Source of the DNA: Aliamphritea spongicola
Lineage (GTDB): Bacteria > Pseudomonadota > Gammaproteobacteria > Pseudomonadales > Balneatricaceae
Reading direction: 5' to 3'
Assembly: GCA_024347235.1 (NCBI GenBank)
Contig: AP025283.1
Span: 310,001-374,000 of the forward strand
Length of the DNA stretch: 64,000 nt
Shown: positions 20,679-31,951 of the stretch, in pieces
Layout of the letters: each line of letters starts with the position of its first letter
Numbering within the stretch: the first letter of the stretch is position 1
Program-made: the position numbers and the translations under genes
Notes under the pieces: model-generated
The model's input: the letters and a program-made list of their open reading frames with translations, nothing else
Told to the model about the DNA's origin: nothing
Databases searched by the model: none

Positions 20679-21137
20679 GGAGATGCTTGTGAGCACTGCT
20701 TTATTGCCGGATTTATCGGCGGCCTGCGACTGTGTGGTGTTTTTACTGGTGCGTGATGGTCAGATGCTGCTGGAAAAACGCGCCATGCATAAAACATCCG
20801 GGCCGGGGCTGCACAGCATTCCCGGTGGTCATGTTGAGTCCGGGGAGAGTTGTGAGCAGGCGTTGTTACGGGAAATGCAGGAAGAGCTGGGGGTACAGCC
20901 CTTACGCTGGCAGCATTTCTGTACCCTGTATTATCAGACCGCAGAGTTACAGCGTAATCATTATTATCTGGTGGATGACTGGCAGGGGATATTCAGTGCT
21001 TCGAGGCGGAGTCTCTGCACTGGGTTGGCCTGGATGAAACTGAACGGCTGGATGTGCAGGAGGACCGAATGGCCCTGCAAGCCTGCCGGCAACTGATGGC
21101 AACCGTGCGTGGTGCCGGTACCGCAAAGGAGACATAA
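20671..21137 (+). CDS. NUDIX hydrolase (one frame break)
   Basis: Nucleoside-diphosphate-linked pyrophosphohydrolase with the complete Nudix box from GGHVESGESCEQAL to REMQEELGV (about residues 49-71), including the metal-binding REMQEE. As read, the frame goes off after DDWQG and ends in an odd basic tail at 21096. Adding one G to the G4 at 20985-20988 gives GDIQCFEAESLHWVGLDE and a stop at 21135-21137, 155 residues. It starts inside the end of the preceding gene; ATG 20671 is preceded by AGAGGAAA. The repaired end carries the AAAGGAG that serves lysE. The substrate is unknown. Confidence 0.85.
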
Positions 21138-21138
21138 C

Positions 21139-21771
21139 ATGGAACTGATGGTTTCACTGATGCTGATTGCAGGTGCGCTGCTGCTGGGAGCGATGAGCCC
21201 GGGGCCGAGCTTTATCGTGGTGGCCCGTGCAGCGGTCAGTCGCAGCCGTCGGACGGCGCTGGCGACTGCCGTGGGTGTTGGGGTCGGCGGTCTGATATTT
21301 GCTGTGCTGGCGTTATTGGGGCTGCAGGCGGTGCTGCAGAGTGTGCCGCAGCTGTATTTACTGCTGAAGGTTCTGGGTGGCGGTTATTTGTTGTATCTGG
21401 GCTGGAATATCTGCCGGGGAGCCGCCCGGCCATTGCAGGTTCAGACAGGCACCGCGAATCAGGATCGCTCTTCATGGCTGAAAGCATTTGCCACCGGCCT
21501 GCTGACGCAGCTGAGTAATCCGAAAACCGCACTGGTGTTCAGCAGTATTTTTGCAGCACTGTTGCCGGCAGAGCAGCCCGGGTGGTTTTCGGCGCTATTG
21601 TTAGTGGTGGTGGGAACACTGGAAATAGGCTGGTACTGCCTGATGGCGCTGGTGCTGTCAGCTCCGGTGTCACAGCAGGGCTATTTGCGGGGTAAGCGCT
21701 ACTTTGACCGTATTGCCGCCGCCATGATGGGCGCGCTGGGCGTCAGGTTGCTGACGCACAGCGGGAGCTGA
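21139..21771 (+). CDS. LysE/RhtB-family amino-acid exporter
   Basis: A 210-residue inner-membrane exporter with about six hydrophobic segments and the family motif GAMSPGPSFIVVARAAVS (about residues 15-32) followed by GVGVGGLIFA. LTQLSNPKTALVFSSIF in the second half is also characteristic. ATG 21139 lies 1 base after the repaired NUDIX stop with AAAGGAG just ahead; an upstream in-frame start is less likely. The exported amino acid cannot be told. A distant relative lies at 56217. Confidence 0.9.
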   Translation: MELMVSLMLIAGALLLGAMSPGPSFIVVARAAVSRSRRTALATAVGVGVGGLIFAVLALLGLQAVLQSVPQLYLLLKVLGGGYLLYLGWNICRGAARPLQVQTGTANQDRSSWLKAFATGLLTQLSNPKTALVFSSIFAALLPAEQPGWFSALLLVVVGTLEIGWYCLMALVLSAPVSQQGYLRGKRYFDRIAAAMMGALGVRLLTHSGS

Positions 21772-21772
21772 A

Positions 21773-22743
21773 TTAAACCGCCGCCTGAGGTTTGGCAGGC
21801 TTTGGTAGGTAGTGCATGACGTAGCGCAGTGCTACATAACTGACCACTGCAGTGGCGATCCACAATTCCGCCTGAGCAATCATTTCTACCTGCCGGGTCA
21901 GTGTTGCATCAATATTCCGTTCGGCCAGGAAGCCTGCTGTTTTGAACAGCGCGGTTGCGCCGATCACCACCGGGAAGGTGAAGGCCGCATATGCGGGGCT
22001 GAACGGCAACCGCAGCAGTACAAAGAAGGCGATATAGACCACGGCAGTCATCAGCAGGGCGATGCCCAGCATGAAGAGTACAAACAGCATGGACGGCTCC
22101 GGAGTCAGGGCCAGATAGCCGGCCAGACACAGGTTAGGCGGCGCTGCCAGAATGGCGATGGTTGGTTTGGCTGTATCCATCACCGCTTCACTGAATATCA
22201 GCCGGAACAGCATCAGCGGAACCATGATCAGATAGGTGATGATCCCGAACTGCAGTAGCAGGTCTGCGGTAAACATGCAGCTTTCACCGGGACAGGTCAG
22301 CGCGCCGACAACCAGACCCACCGGTGGTACAAACCAGCTGGGCAGCATGTGTGAAATGTGAAACCGCTTTGCCCGGTTGGCAATGAAGATCAGTAAAAAT
22401 CCTACATGCATGGCAATGGCGGAATACCAGATAAAGATTCCCAGGGTTTCATCCAGCATGCCCAAAGTTTTGCTGATCACCATCCAGGTCATCGCCAGTG
22501 TCGGTATGACCGAACCGACCACCGGATGGGCCAGTTCATTCAGAGCACTGCCGGATTGAGCAGGAATTTTGCCAGCAGGGTCAGGGCGATCAGCATGGCA
22601 ATATAGGCTGCACCGGTCTGCACCAGGCCGCCGGCAGGCATCATGGAAGTTTCCCAGCACCATCCAAGGCTGGCAATGCCCAGGGCAAGGCCGGCAGCAG
22701 GGGTAGGGAAAGTCGCTAAGCGATGACGGGTTGCAGTAACCAT
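21773..22743 (-). CDS. TDT/SLAC1-family transporter (one frame break)
   Basis: Ten-helix membrane protein of the TehA/SLAC1 (tellurite-resistance/dicarboxylate, sulfite) family. It starts MVTATRHRLATFPTPAAGLALGIASLGWCW, contains AHPVVGSVIPTLAMTWMVIS and ends with about eight further hydrophobic segments. A lost base (CC at 22551-22552) splits it; restoring it gives FLLNPGSALNELAHPVVG and 323 residues. ATG 22743 is used; a TTG 30 bases upstream is possible. A LysR gene is transcribed divergently 94 bases away and probably controls it. Substrate (sulfite, C4-dicarboxylate or other anion) undetermined. Confidence 0.82.
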
Positions 22744-22837
22744 GAGAAGTGTCCGGTTAAATTTAAGTTGCAACCATCATAGCCCGCTGGCTAGTATTAA
22801 TAATATCTAAACATTTTCTACCTAAGGTTTTAATATT

Positions 22838-23738
22838 TTGAACATTAATGCACTGACGCTGAAGCAGTTACGGGCCTTCACCAGCGTTGCCCGGCTGGGC
22901 ACGCTGACGGCGGCAGCAGAGGAATTGTCGCTGACTAAAGGCGCGCTTTCAGTGGCTCTGCATGAGCTGGAAAAGCAGCTGGGCCATCCGTTGTTTGATC
23001 GGGTTAAAAACCGTCTGGTGATGAATGCTTACGGGCAGCAGCTGCGGCCTCTGGCGGATGAGTTGTTACAGCGAACCATGACCATTGAGAGTCTGTTTGG
23101 ACAGGGAACCTGGCCGGTACCCTGCATATTGGCGCCAGTTACACCGTGGGTGAACACTTACTGCCAATGCTGGTGGGTAACTTTATGCAGCGCCATGAAT
23201 GCCAGCGGCCGCATCTGATTGTGGAAAATACTTCGCACCTTTGTCAGCTATTGGAAAGTTATGAGCTGGATCTGGCGTTGGTGGAAGGGCAGGTCAACTC
23301 TCCGTTGCTGACGGCCCGCCCCTGGTTGCAGGATCAGATGCTGGTGGTGGCGGCCCCGGCCATCCGCTGGCACAGCAGGCTGACTTACCGCTTAGCGCGC
23401 TGGAAGGTGAGAACTGGGTGGTGCGGGAAGCGTTTTCCGGTACCCGCGAACAGTTTGACCGCCGGCTGGCACCGCTGCTGGATAACTGGCAGCTGGGGCT
23501 GGAATTTAACACCAATACTGCGGTGATCAGTGCCGTGGCCAGTGGCATCGGGCTGGGATTTATTTCTGATCTTGCAGCGGCGGATGCGCTTTGCTGCGGG
23601 CGGATTGTACGGCTTGATCTGCAGCAGAACTGGACCCGGCAGTTACAGCTGGTATGTGCGGCAGATAAATATCAGACCCCGCTGATGGGGACTTTCATGG
23701 ATTATGCATTGCAGTGGCAGGGCTTGCAGAATGGCTGA
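22838..23738 (+). CDS. LysR-family regulator, divergent to the TDT transporter (two frame breaks)
   Basis: It starts at TTG 22838 (MNINALTLKQLRAFTSVARLG) with TAAGG upstream. The helix-turn-helix AAAEELSLTKGALSVALHELEK is at about residues 25-46. The frame breaks at 23109-23110 (C lost) and 23358-23359 (G lost). After repair the protein reads GTLAGTLHIGASYTVGEHL and PGHPLAQQADLPLSALEG and ends at 23738 with 300 residues, the usual LysR size. SAVASGIGLGFISD near the C-terminus is typical of the effector domain. It likely regulates the divergent transporter. Confidence 0.87.
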
Positions 23739-24168
23739 TCCGGACAGTGATCAGGGCGGCGACTGCGCTGCCGAACTCCCTGGAAAGTGTTCCTTTTATG
23801 CGGTTTCAGGCAATAAGTTGTCTGATTGCGACGCATACACAAAGTAAGTAGTAAAGCCCGGTGAATTGCTTGTATTGATTCTGCTGCGACTTTAGGCTGA
23901 TTTGCAGCATGTAGTGAGTATTTCAATCGAAATAGTTCTCTGCTATGCCCTTGAGGTAAAGGAAAGACGCAGTGCAATACAACAGGAAATAAACTGGCAG
24001 ATCCCGTTACAGGCGGATTCTGAGGTGCCGCCATCCGGATTATCATCCGGCTGGTAATCAGATCACTCCGATACAGGTTCAGGTAGGTTAAAGCACGCTC
24101 AAGGTACTGATTTTTAGAGGGAAAAAGTCAGGTATTTAACCCCGTCGTGAGTCTGACAGGAGAGAAGA
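23739..24168. other. 430-bp gap before the NIT-type chemoreceptor
   Basis: No protein-like frame. It holds the promoter region of the chemoreceptor; no clear sigma-28 box (TAAA-N15-GCCGATAA) was found. AGGAGAG at 24158-24164 is the ribosome-binding site of the next gene. Confidence 0.5.
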
Positions 24169-26168
24169 ATGTTTTTATTCGTAATCTGCCGATACGTGTA
24201 AAGATGACGCTGCTGGTGCTGATACCACTGCTGCTGAGCATCAGTTACATTGCACGGGATCTGTACGGCAACTATGAGATCTACAAGGTTTTAGAGCAGG
24301 CTGAAGAAGTTTCAGAAGTCGCTTTTGTAGGTGCTCAGCTGGTACATGAGTTACAGAAAGAACGTGGTCTGACCACGGTGCACGTAGATACCAAGGGCAA
24401 AACAGACACAGCACCGATACGGGCTCAACGACAGTCAGTTGATAACAAAATTACCGAGTTTCAGGCCATTCTTAAGGCGGATGAAGCATCCATTATCAGC
24501 AACGGCCTGAAATCCAAAACCGATCTTGTAATTGAACAGCTTGCGACCCTTGGGGAGTTCCGCAGCCGGGTAGACCAGGTGGCGCAGGTGAAGATGAAGC
24601 TCAAAGAGTCTTTCACCTTCTACAACGATTTGAACCGTTCCCTGTTGGGTATTACCGCAGCTCTTTCCAGCTCTGCTAATGACACCGAGATCAGCCGTTT
24701 AGCCTCCGCGTATTATTACCTGCTGCAATATAAAGAAGCCGGTGGTCAGGAACGGGCGATGCTGGCAATTACCTTCGGTAAAGATAAGTTCAAGCCGTCT
24801 TCTATCCGTAAGAGTTTTAATCAGAATCTGGTGGCGCAGGAGTTCTACCTGTCGACCTTCAAAGAGTTTGCACCTGAGTCAGACATCACATTACTCAATG
24901 ACACCCTGGTTGGCCCCAGTGTCGATAAAGTGGCTGAGCTGCGGGAGCTGGCAACCTATCAGAGCCGCAGCTTTGGGGTAGAACCGAAGGTCTGGGTGGA
25001 TGCATCCACTGACCGGATTAACCTGCTGTATGATTTTGAACAGCAGATTGAAGCCAACCTGCATGCCGCAATTGAGACTAAAATTGATGCTCAGGTTGCC
25101 TGGCTGAGCACTCTGGTTGGTATTGCCGCGGTGGCGCTGTTGCTGACCATCCTGCTGAGTGTTTATCTGGTGCGGCTGATCATTAAGCAGATCAACCTGA
25201 TTTCTTTTGCAGTGAACCGTATCAGTCAGCATTCCGATCTGACCCATGTGTGTGAAGCAATCAGCACCGATGAGCTGGGCGGTCTGGCCAATGAATTTAA
25301 CCAGATGACCTCACACCTGAGCCAGCTGACCCGCAGTGTCAGCGGCGCGACTGAGCAGATTACCAGTGCCGTGGGTGGCATGCAGTCGATCTCTACCCAG
25401 GTGGATGACCGGGTCAGTGAAGGTATGCGCGAAACCGACAGCATTGCTGTATCGGTGCAGGAAATGTCTTCTTCGGTGATGGAAGTGTCTGAAAACTGTA
25501 ATCAGGCGGCGGAGCAGTCTAAGCATGCGGTTGAAGCGGCCAACGAAGGCAGCACCCGGGTTAATGACGCCAATCAGGCCATGGGTGATCTGAACGAGCA
25601 TATTAACCGCGCGGTAACCGTGATCAACCAGGTGGCGGACGACAGCAGCGAAATCGGCGGCATTCTGGATGTGATTAAGAGCATTGCCCAGCAGACAAAC
25701 CTGCTGGCGCTGAATGCGGCCATCGAGGCTGCCCGGGCAGGCGAACAGGGCCGCGGCTTTGCGGTTGTAGCCGATGAGGTTCGCAACCTGGCACAGAAGA
25801 CACAGCAGTCCACTGAGCAGATTGAAACCATGATCGAACAGCTGCAAAGCGGTAGTACGGAAGCGGTTAAGACCATGGAGCAGAGCCATCAGCGCACCAC
25901 TGCCACCATGGAAACGGTGACGTCGATTCAGGATCAGCTGGAAAATATCATTAAGCAGGTAACCCTGGTGAATGATATGAACCTGCAGAACGCCGCTGCC
26001 ACTGAGGAGCAGAGTGCGACGGTGAATGAGATCAACCGTAACATCGGTATGATTCAGGAGCAGTACAACAATACCAACGCTTCTGTCAGTGATCTGCGTG
26101 AGACTACTGAATCCATGCACAGCCTGTCTGATCAGCTGAGCGGTGAAGTGAGTCGCTTTAAGATCTGA
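24169..26168 (+). CDS. Methyl-accepting chemotaxis protein with NIT-type sensor domain (one frame break at the start)
   Basis: A chemoreceptor of about 666 residues. After the first transmembrane segment ([17 protein letters not shown]) comes a long periplasmic domain with [16 protein letters not shown], characteristic of nitrate/nitrite-sensing (NIT) domains. Then come a second transmembrane segment near residues 315-338, HAMP, and the signalling hairpin with [20 protein letters not shown] and [25 protein letters not shown] lies 5 bases before ATG 24169, but that frame closes at once; adding one T to T5 at 24172-24176 gives [13 protein letters not shown]. The alternative intact start is GTG 24147, without a good ribosome-binding site. 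Nitrate sensing is inferred from the domain only. Confidence 0.92.
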
Positions 26169-26193
26169 TAACCCTCAGGCTCTATATGCAACC

Positions 26194-26221
26194 AAAAAAC
26201 CGCGCCATGGCGCGGTTTTTG
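26194..26221 (+). terminator. Terminator after the NIT-type chemoreceptor
   Basis: AAAAAACCGCGCC-atg-GCGCGGTTTTTG, a strong symmetric hairpin that could also serve the convergent ABC gene ending at 26247. Confidence 0.9.
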
Positions 26222-26246
26222 TGGGCGGTGGCCGGGCTTTTCAGGG

Positions 26247-28810
26247 CTAGTTGAGCGCAACCAGTCCTTCATTGTCGATCCGGAAATTACGGCTGTGCAG
26301 CGGTGTATACACGGTGCCACTGCGCAACAGAATGATGGTCAGTTCCGGCATCAGATGGCGAATACCTTCCAGCATTTCCAACTGCTCATCCGGCGTTTTG
26401 TGTTCCAGAGCATCATGCAGAATGAGGATTTTGGGCCGTTTCACCAGGCAGCGTAACAGCTGGATATTCAGCTTGGCCGCTAGCGGGAGACGTTCGCCCC
26501 GGATACCCACCGGAGAAAGACCGATGGTGATCAGCACCAGTGATTCTGCGTCGTTGGCAATCAGGGCCTGTTCGACAATTTCCACCAGTTCTCCATGATT
26601 ACCGTTATGATTCGGTGATACTTCAATGCCCCAGACAAGGTTTTCCATGACACTCAGTCTGGCGTTAATCCGGTTTTCGTTCAGCGGTTCAAGCTCAGTG
26701 AGAATCTTTTGTTTATCCTGCTCGATCAACCAGTGACGCAGTTCGACTATCTGTTTCTGCAGATCTGCGTGGATATGTTCTTCACCGGAGTCGACAATCC
26801 GTACCTTCAGGGCCATTTCCAGCAGGAACTCACAGGCCGGCAGATAATCCGGACGGCCGATGCACTGGGTCAGCTGATCACGGATGCACTCGCTGTCATA
26901 CTGGCTGAGGTGCGGCTTCAGCTGGCCCTCAGGCCCCACTTCGCACAGCTCCTCAATGATGTTCTTGGAGACTTGCTCACCGGCATCCCGCAGGGGTTTA
27001 TACAGGTTTTGCTGCTGCAGAATGCGGACAAACTCATCATTGCCGGTCAGGGCCCGGATCAGCGGTACCTCATCTTCTGACTTGATCAGACCAAAGCCGA
27101 TATTTTCCAGCACGGACAGGTGCGGGTGGTAGCTGTTGATGTCGAAGCGCTTCACATAGTGGTCCAGCTGCTGGCTGTGCCACTGATGGGTCAGGTCGTT
27201 ACGGGTCTCAATAAACTTTTCTTCGATGACTGTCGGCATATCCGTCGGGTCGAAATAGTCTTTCAGGCCCAGCTCAAATACCATCCGCCGGGAACCGATG
27301 GCCACCATCATTTCCTGCAGCCAGTTGCGCATTTCCCGCCAGTTTTCCACCCCGGCCATGTCGAAGTCTGTCCAGATATCGTGGGCGCTGGCCGGGCTGT
27401 TACCGGAGGCTTTTGCTTCTTCGATTTCAGTTAAACGTGCCGGTGTCAGGTCGGCGGTGTCTTCTTCAGGCGGTTTGCGGCGCAGACCATAGTTAATGTT
27501 CTGCAAGATAGTACCGTCAAACAGAATCGGTTCAGGTCCCGCATAGCTGACATTGCGGGTCAGGCGCTCGGTGGATATCTGGTTAATTTCCTGATCGCCA
27601 TAGCTGATATAACCTGCTGCGGGACGGTCAGTACGCATCAGGCTTTGCGCCATTTTACGCAGCAAAAACGGACTGTTGGAGTGAATGTTAACCAGTTCGC
27701 CCTGTTTGACATCCAGGCTGATGTTCTGGGCAATGTATTCACCCCGGTCATTTGTCAGATACAGGCTGTTCAGGCTGACGTCGCCGTTGAGGCTCTGCGG
27801 TTCGTCTTCGATAGCCGGTATCGGCTGAATAATATCCGGTGGATCAAAGTTTTCCAGAATCTGTTCGTAGCGAATCTTGGCATCCTGATACTGCTGGTAG
27901 TACGCCAGAAGCTCTTCCAGGGGGCGACAAGGTCTTTGTAGGCGGTCAGGGCTGCTACCAGTGCGCCCATGCTCAGATGGCCCTGAATGACCAGCACGCC
28001 GCCAACCGCATAAAACATAATCGGTGGCAGCTGGTTGAGGAAGTTATTGATGAACTTCATCAGGAATTTTTGCTGAAAAATATTCAACCGGATGGTGAAC
28101 AGCTTGCCCAGAATCTGGGAAAAATGTGCCAGATGATAGTTGTGGGTGCCGTAAATCCGGACTTCACGGTTGCCGTCGACACTCTCACCGATCTGGCTGG
28201 CCAGTACCCGTACCTGCCGCACCCGTTCTTTTTCAGGGCGTTCAGTTTTTCTGCATGCGGGGAATGATGTAGGCCTGCAGCGGGATCATTGAAATCGCCA
28301 CGATGCCAAGAATCGGGTCCTGAACAAACATAAAGGTCAGGATGGTAATCATGGTGCCGCCCTGGAACAGGGGCTGGGCCAGACTGTCGCCGATAAAGCC
28401 GGCCAGCGGTTCCGTTTCAGAGGTGACAGTGGCGATTATTTCACCCTGAGATACCCGCTGGAACTGACCGGGAGGAAAACGCAGAACCCGCTCCAGCAGC
28501 AGGTAGCGCAGCCGGCGTACCATGCGTTCACCGATCACGCCCTTATAGGTGTTGATGCGCATTTTAAATGCACCGCTGATCAGTACGGTCAGCAGAAGCA
28601 TGCCGCTGAGCAGCAGAAGGAATTCGATTGGCTGCCATTCCATGCCCAGAAAGCTACTGGTTTCGGCGCCATCGATTGCCCCGTTAATGATGGTTTTGGG
28701 CAGTTCAGGGACAGATAGAGGATCGGGAAAAATAACAGGGTCAGCAGCAGTACACGTATCTGATCACGCAAACTGTAGCGGTAAATAAACTGAGTTATAC
28801 GACGATCCAT
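26247..28810 (-). CDS. ABC exporter-like protein with degenerate, enlarged nucleotide-binding domain (four frame breaks)
   Basis: After repair (bases lost near 28706, 28246-28250, 28229-28233 and 27915-27916) it is one 855-residue protein. Residues 1-330 form a type I exporter membrane domain with about six segments (MERYLL-type GERMVRRLRYLLLERVL, then QGEIIATVTSETEPLAGFIGD). The NBD is recognisable by order but lacks catalytic residues. Walker A is replaced by NIHSNSPFLLRKM (about 375), the signature by GIRGERLPLA (about 770), Walker B by KILILHDALE (about 795), and the H-loop His by LLRSG. About 300 extra residues sit between the Q-loop region and the signature position, with three similar motifs: TILQNINYG, LSVLENIGFG, LSVMENLVWG. 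Transport by ATP hydrolysis looks unlikely unless it pairs with an active NBD. Flanked by chemoreceptor genes. Confidence 0.8.
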
Positions 28811-29024
28811 AATGATTTCCCGGTGGCTTCGGCCCATAGATGGGGCTCAACACTCAGCCTTCAATAGCAGGCTGGAAAAATAACTGTCAGTTTTTGAAGA
28901 TACGTCCATATAGCCTAGCAGCCAGCGTAGGCTAAATGGCCCGATTATATAAGATGTGACACGAAAAATTTTAATATGTGCATTTTCAGACGTGACAGAA
29001 ACAAAGGACGTCAGCGCGCCGGTA

Positions 29025-30734
29025 TCAGTTGATACAGAAGCGCTGGCTGTTGGTCTGTAGCTGATTGGCCAGTACGGCGAGTTCTTCACTGGCGTGGCTG
29101 GTTTCCCGGGTGGATGAGGAGGTTTCTTCCGCAACCCGCCGGATGTTGGTGATATTGCGGCTGATTTCTTCAGTGACTGCGCTCTGTTCTTCGGCAGCAC
29201 TGGATATCTGAATATTGAAACTGCTGATTTCCCGGACGGCGCTGGCAATGCTGTTCAGGGCCTGGCTGGCGGCATCGCTCTGGGTCAGCACTTCGTTGCT
29301 TTGCTGCTGGCCAGCTTCCATGGCTGCCATGGCAGCCTCAGAACCCTGTTGCAGGTCTTCGATCAGGGTGCGGATCTGGTCGGTCAGGTTCTGGGTGCGG
29401 GAAGCCAGTTCGCGCACTTCATCTGCTACCACCGCAAAGCCTCTGCCGGCTTCCCCGGCCCGGGCGGCTTCAATGGCGGCATTTAACGCCAACAGGTTGG
29501 TCTGCGCTGCCACCGACTGAATGACATCCAGCGCGGCTGAAATGCCCTGGGAGCTCTGGTTGACGCCGGAGATGATGCTGGCGGTCTGGTTAACCTGCTG
29601 TTCCAGAGCCTGCATACCGCTGAGGTTATCGCTGACCACCCGGATCCCTTCATTGACCGCATTGGATGCGGTTTCAGCAGTCTGGCTGGCGTTTTCTGTT
29701 ACATTGGCAACATCGCTGGCGGCACTGGCCAGCTGATTGATGGCGGTGGCGATCTGGTCGGTTTCATTGTATTGCTCGCTGACAGCGGCATTGCTCTGGG
29801 TTGAAATGGCTGACAGTTCTTCGGAAGCCGACGCCAGCTGACCGGATGCCATACAGACTTCTTCGATACTGTTACGCATAATACTGAACAGGTTATCCAG
29901 ATCCCGGGACAGGTGCCCCAGTTCAGTATTGCCGGAAAGGTTAATACGGCGGGTCAGATCCAGATTGGTGGCGACATCATCAATGGTATTACGTACATGG
30001 TTGATACTGCGGATGATCTGGCGGCCAATCAGATAGCTGATCAGTAAAATCAGCAGGGTAGCAATGCTGCCAATGACAAGCACCAGGGTAATGGCCTGTT
30101 CCTCATGGGCTTCAGCCCGCTTGCCGGCGGCTTCTGTAAAAGCGCTCAGATCCAGCAATACCGTTTCAACTTTCTGATTGAGAATATCTTCTTCCTGTTC
30201 CACTTTACGGCTTAGCTGATCGGCTTCGGACAGGTTACCTGCGGCCAGTACCGTAAATACCTCATGGGCATGTTGTTCGTAGGCGCTGTGCATCTGAGCG
30301 ATCTGGGCAAATTCGGCTTCAAACTGCTTTAGCTTTGCAAGGTCGCCCGGATTGGTGGCGTGTTCTTCTGCCAGGAGCACGAAGCTTTGTGCCTGTTTCA
30401 GGGTGCTGTCTACTGTCTGGCTGAGGCTGTCAAAGTGCTGGCGGGCTTTTTCAAAACCGGTTCGGGCATAGCTGTTGTCCTCCAGGGTCATCAGGGTGCC
30501 GTAGTGCAGGCTGCGTTCGAACTCAACGGACTGTTCCAGTTGTTTGAGGGCCGTTTCGGTGACCATGGAGGTCATTGGGATATCTTCTTCGGCAACGGCA
30601 ACCAGCTCGTCCCGAATATTCAACAGCTGAACAGTGGTGCTGCTGATAACTGTAAGCAGAGCAATGATTGCCAGCGATGACAGGGTGATGAGCTGGTGTC
30701 TGATAGAGATGTTTTTCAGCAGGCGTTGCAGCAT
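29025..30734 (-). CDS. Methyl-accepting chemotaxis protein
   Basis: An intact 569-residue transducer: transmembrane segment near residues 13-34, a helical periplasmic domain of about 165 residues ([28 protein letters not shown], four-helix-bundle type), second transmembrane segment near 210-230 ([19 protein letters not shown]), HAMP, then the signalling domain with [20 protein letters not shown] and [18 protein letters not shown]. The C-terminus has no CheR/CheB-tethering pentapeptide. ATG 30734. The ligand is unknown. Confidence 0.93.
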   Translation of the reverse strand: MLQRLLKNISIRHQLITLSSLAIIALLTVISSTTVQLLNIRDELVAVAEEDIPMTSMVTETALKQLEQSVEFERSLHYGTLMTLEDNSYARTGFEKARQHFDSLSQTVDSTLKQAQSFVLLAEEHATNPGDLAKLKQFEAEFAQIAQMHSAYEQHAHEVFTVLAAGNLSEADQLSRKVEQEEDILNQKVETVLLDLSAFTEAAGKRAEAHEEQAITLVLVIGSIATLLILLISYLIGRQIIRSINHVRNTIDDVATNLDLTRRINLSGNTELGHLSRDLDNLFSIMRNSIEEVCMASGQLASASEELSAISTQSNAAVSEQYNETDQIATAINQLASAASDVANVTENASQTAETASNAVNEGIRVVSDNLSGMQALEQQVNQTASIISGVNQSSQGISAALDVIQSVAAQTNLLALNAAIEAARAGEAGRGFAVVADEVRELASRTQNLTDQIRTLIEDLQQGSEAAMAAMEAGQQQSNEVLTQSDAASQALNSIASAVREISSFNIQISSAAEEQSAVTEEISRNITNIRRVAEETSSSTRETSHASEELAVLANQLQTNSQRFCIN

Positions 30735-30971
30735 GACTATAGTCCTTTACGGTCAGATACAGAGTGGCCCGTAAAACACGGGCTGTAATAGGCTTAAGCT
30801 ACAGCGTAGTAGGGATTTTGCCCCCGTCAAAAAATATTGGCAGTATTAAAATAATCGATACTCAGTTTGTGTAATGTTGCGATTCAAGCTTTTAAATCAG
30901 GCGGTTAGGCGAGCCGTTATGCGGTGTTGGCAGGCCGCTCACACCGCATTGAACAGTATCGCACTGAAGAG

Positions 30972-31852
30972 TTACTGCATTTCTTTCAGGAGCCAGTCGA
31001 GCAGAGCTTTGGCATTCGGGTTAAGCGGCTTGTGTTCCGGCGCAATAATATGAAACGGCTGATTGGTGGCAATCTGCTGTTCAAACGGGGCGACCAGTTT
31101 GCCCTGCTGGATCAGTGGTCCGACGATGTGTTGCCAGCCCAGCGCCAGCCCCTGACCTTCCATGGCTGCCTGCAGAACGATGGAGTAATCGTTGTAGGTT
31201 TCATCGCCCCGTGAACTGTGCGGTGAAAGATTGCAGTCATCAAAAAGTGCTGCCAGTTGTACCGGGAGTTATAGCGTTCCTCCAGATGAATCAGGGAATG
31301 TCATTAATGGCGGATAGATTGTGCAGCTGATGCTTGTAGGCAAATTCCGGACTGCATACGGGAGTCAGTACTTCTTCTGCAAACTGCCAGCGCTGAAAAC
31401 CGGTTTCCGGGGCGAGTCCCAGTGGAATACACAGGTCGAAGCGGCTTTCCTGCAGGCCCTGATCTGTATCCTGGGTAATGCAGTGCAGCTGTACTTCAGG
31501 GTACAGGTGCTTAAAGCGGGCAATCCGGGGCATTAGCCAGTGACTGGCGACAGAGGTGGACACCAGCAGGGTGATTTTTCCGGCTGGGTATGGCTGAGTG
31601 CTTCTTCCAGCCCGAGCTGGATTTCCGCCAGCCCGCGCTGAATACGCCGGGCCAGTTTTTCACCCATTTCCGTCAGAATGACCCCTTGCGGGTTACGTTC
31701 AAAAGCTCTACGCCGAGGCGTTCTTCTAACTGGCGAACGCCATGGCTGATGGCCGGTTGGCTGACATTCAGGGTATCGGCGGCCTTGGTAAAACTGTTTT
31801 CCTGGGCGGCCAGATGGAAGGCCAGAATGGATCTGCTGGTTAGCAGGTGCAT
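30972..31852 (-). CDS. LysR-family regulator, divergent to the MttB-like gene (four frame breaks)
   Basis: It starts MHLLTSRSILAFHLAAQENSF at 31852 with helix-turn-helix KAADTLNVSQPAISHGVRQLE (about 22-42). Bases are missing at 31701-31704, 31575-31579, 31294-31296 and 31242-31246. Repaired junctions read VELFERNPQGVILTEMG, QPEKITLLVSTSVASHW, DIPLIHLEERYNSRYNW and HFFDDCNLSPH, giving 294 residues. The ending resembles the GcvA branch of LysR regulators (GQGLALGWQHIV). It is 99 bases from the divergent methyltransferase, which it probably controls in response to a methylated amine or its product. Confidence 0.87.
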
Positions 31853-31951
31853 ATTAATTTTTTCATATCGGGCATTATCACAAGGCTAGTGGCTAGCCCA
31901 GTCTAGCGCTGATAAATTGGTTTCACAAATCAGGAATTAGCGGTCAGTGCC

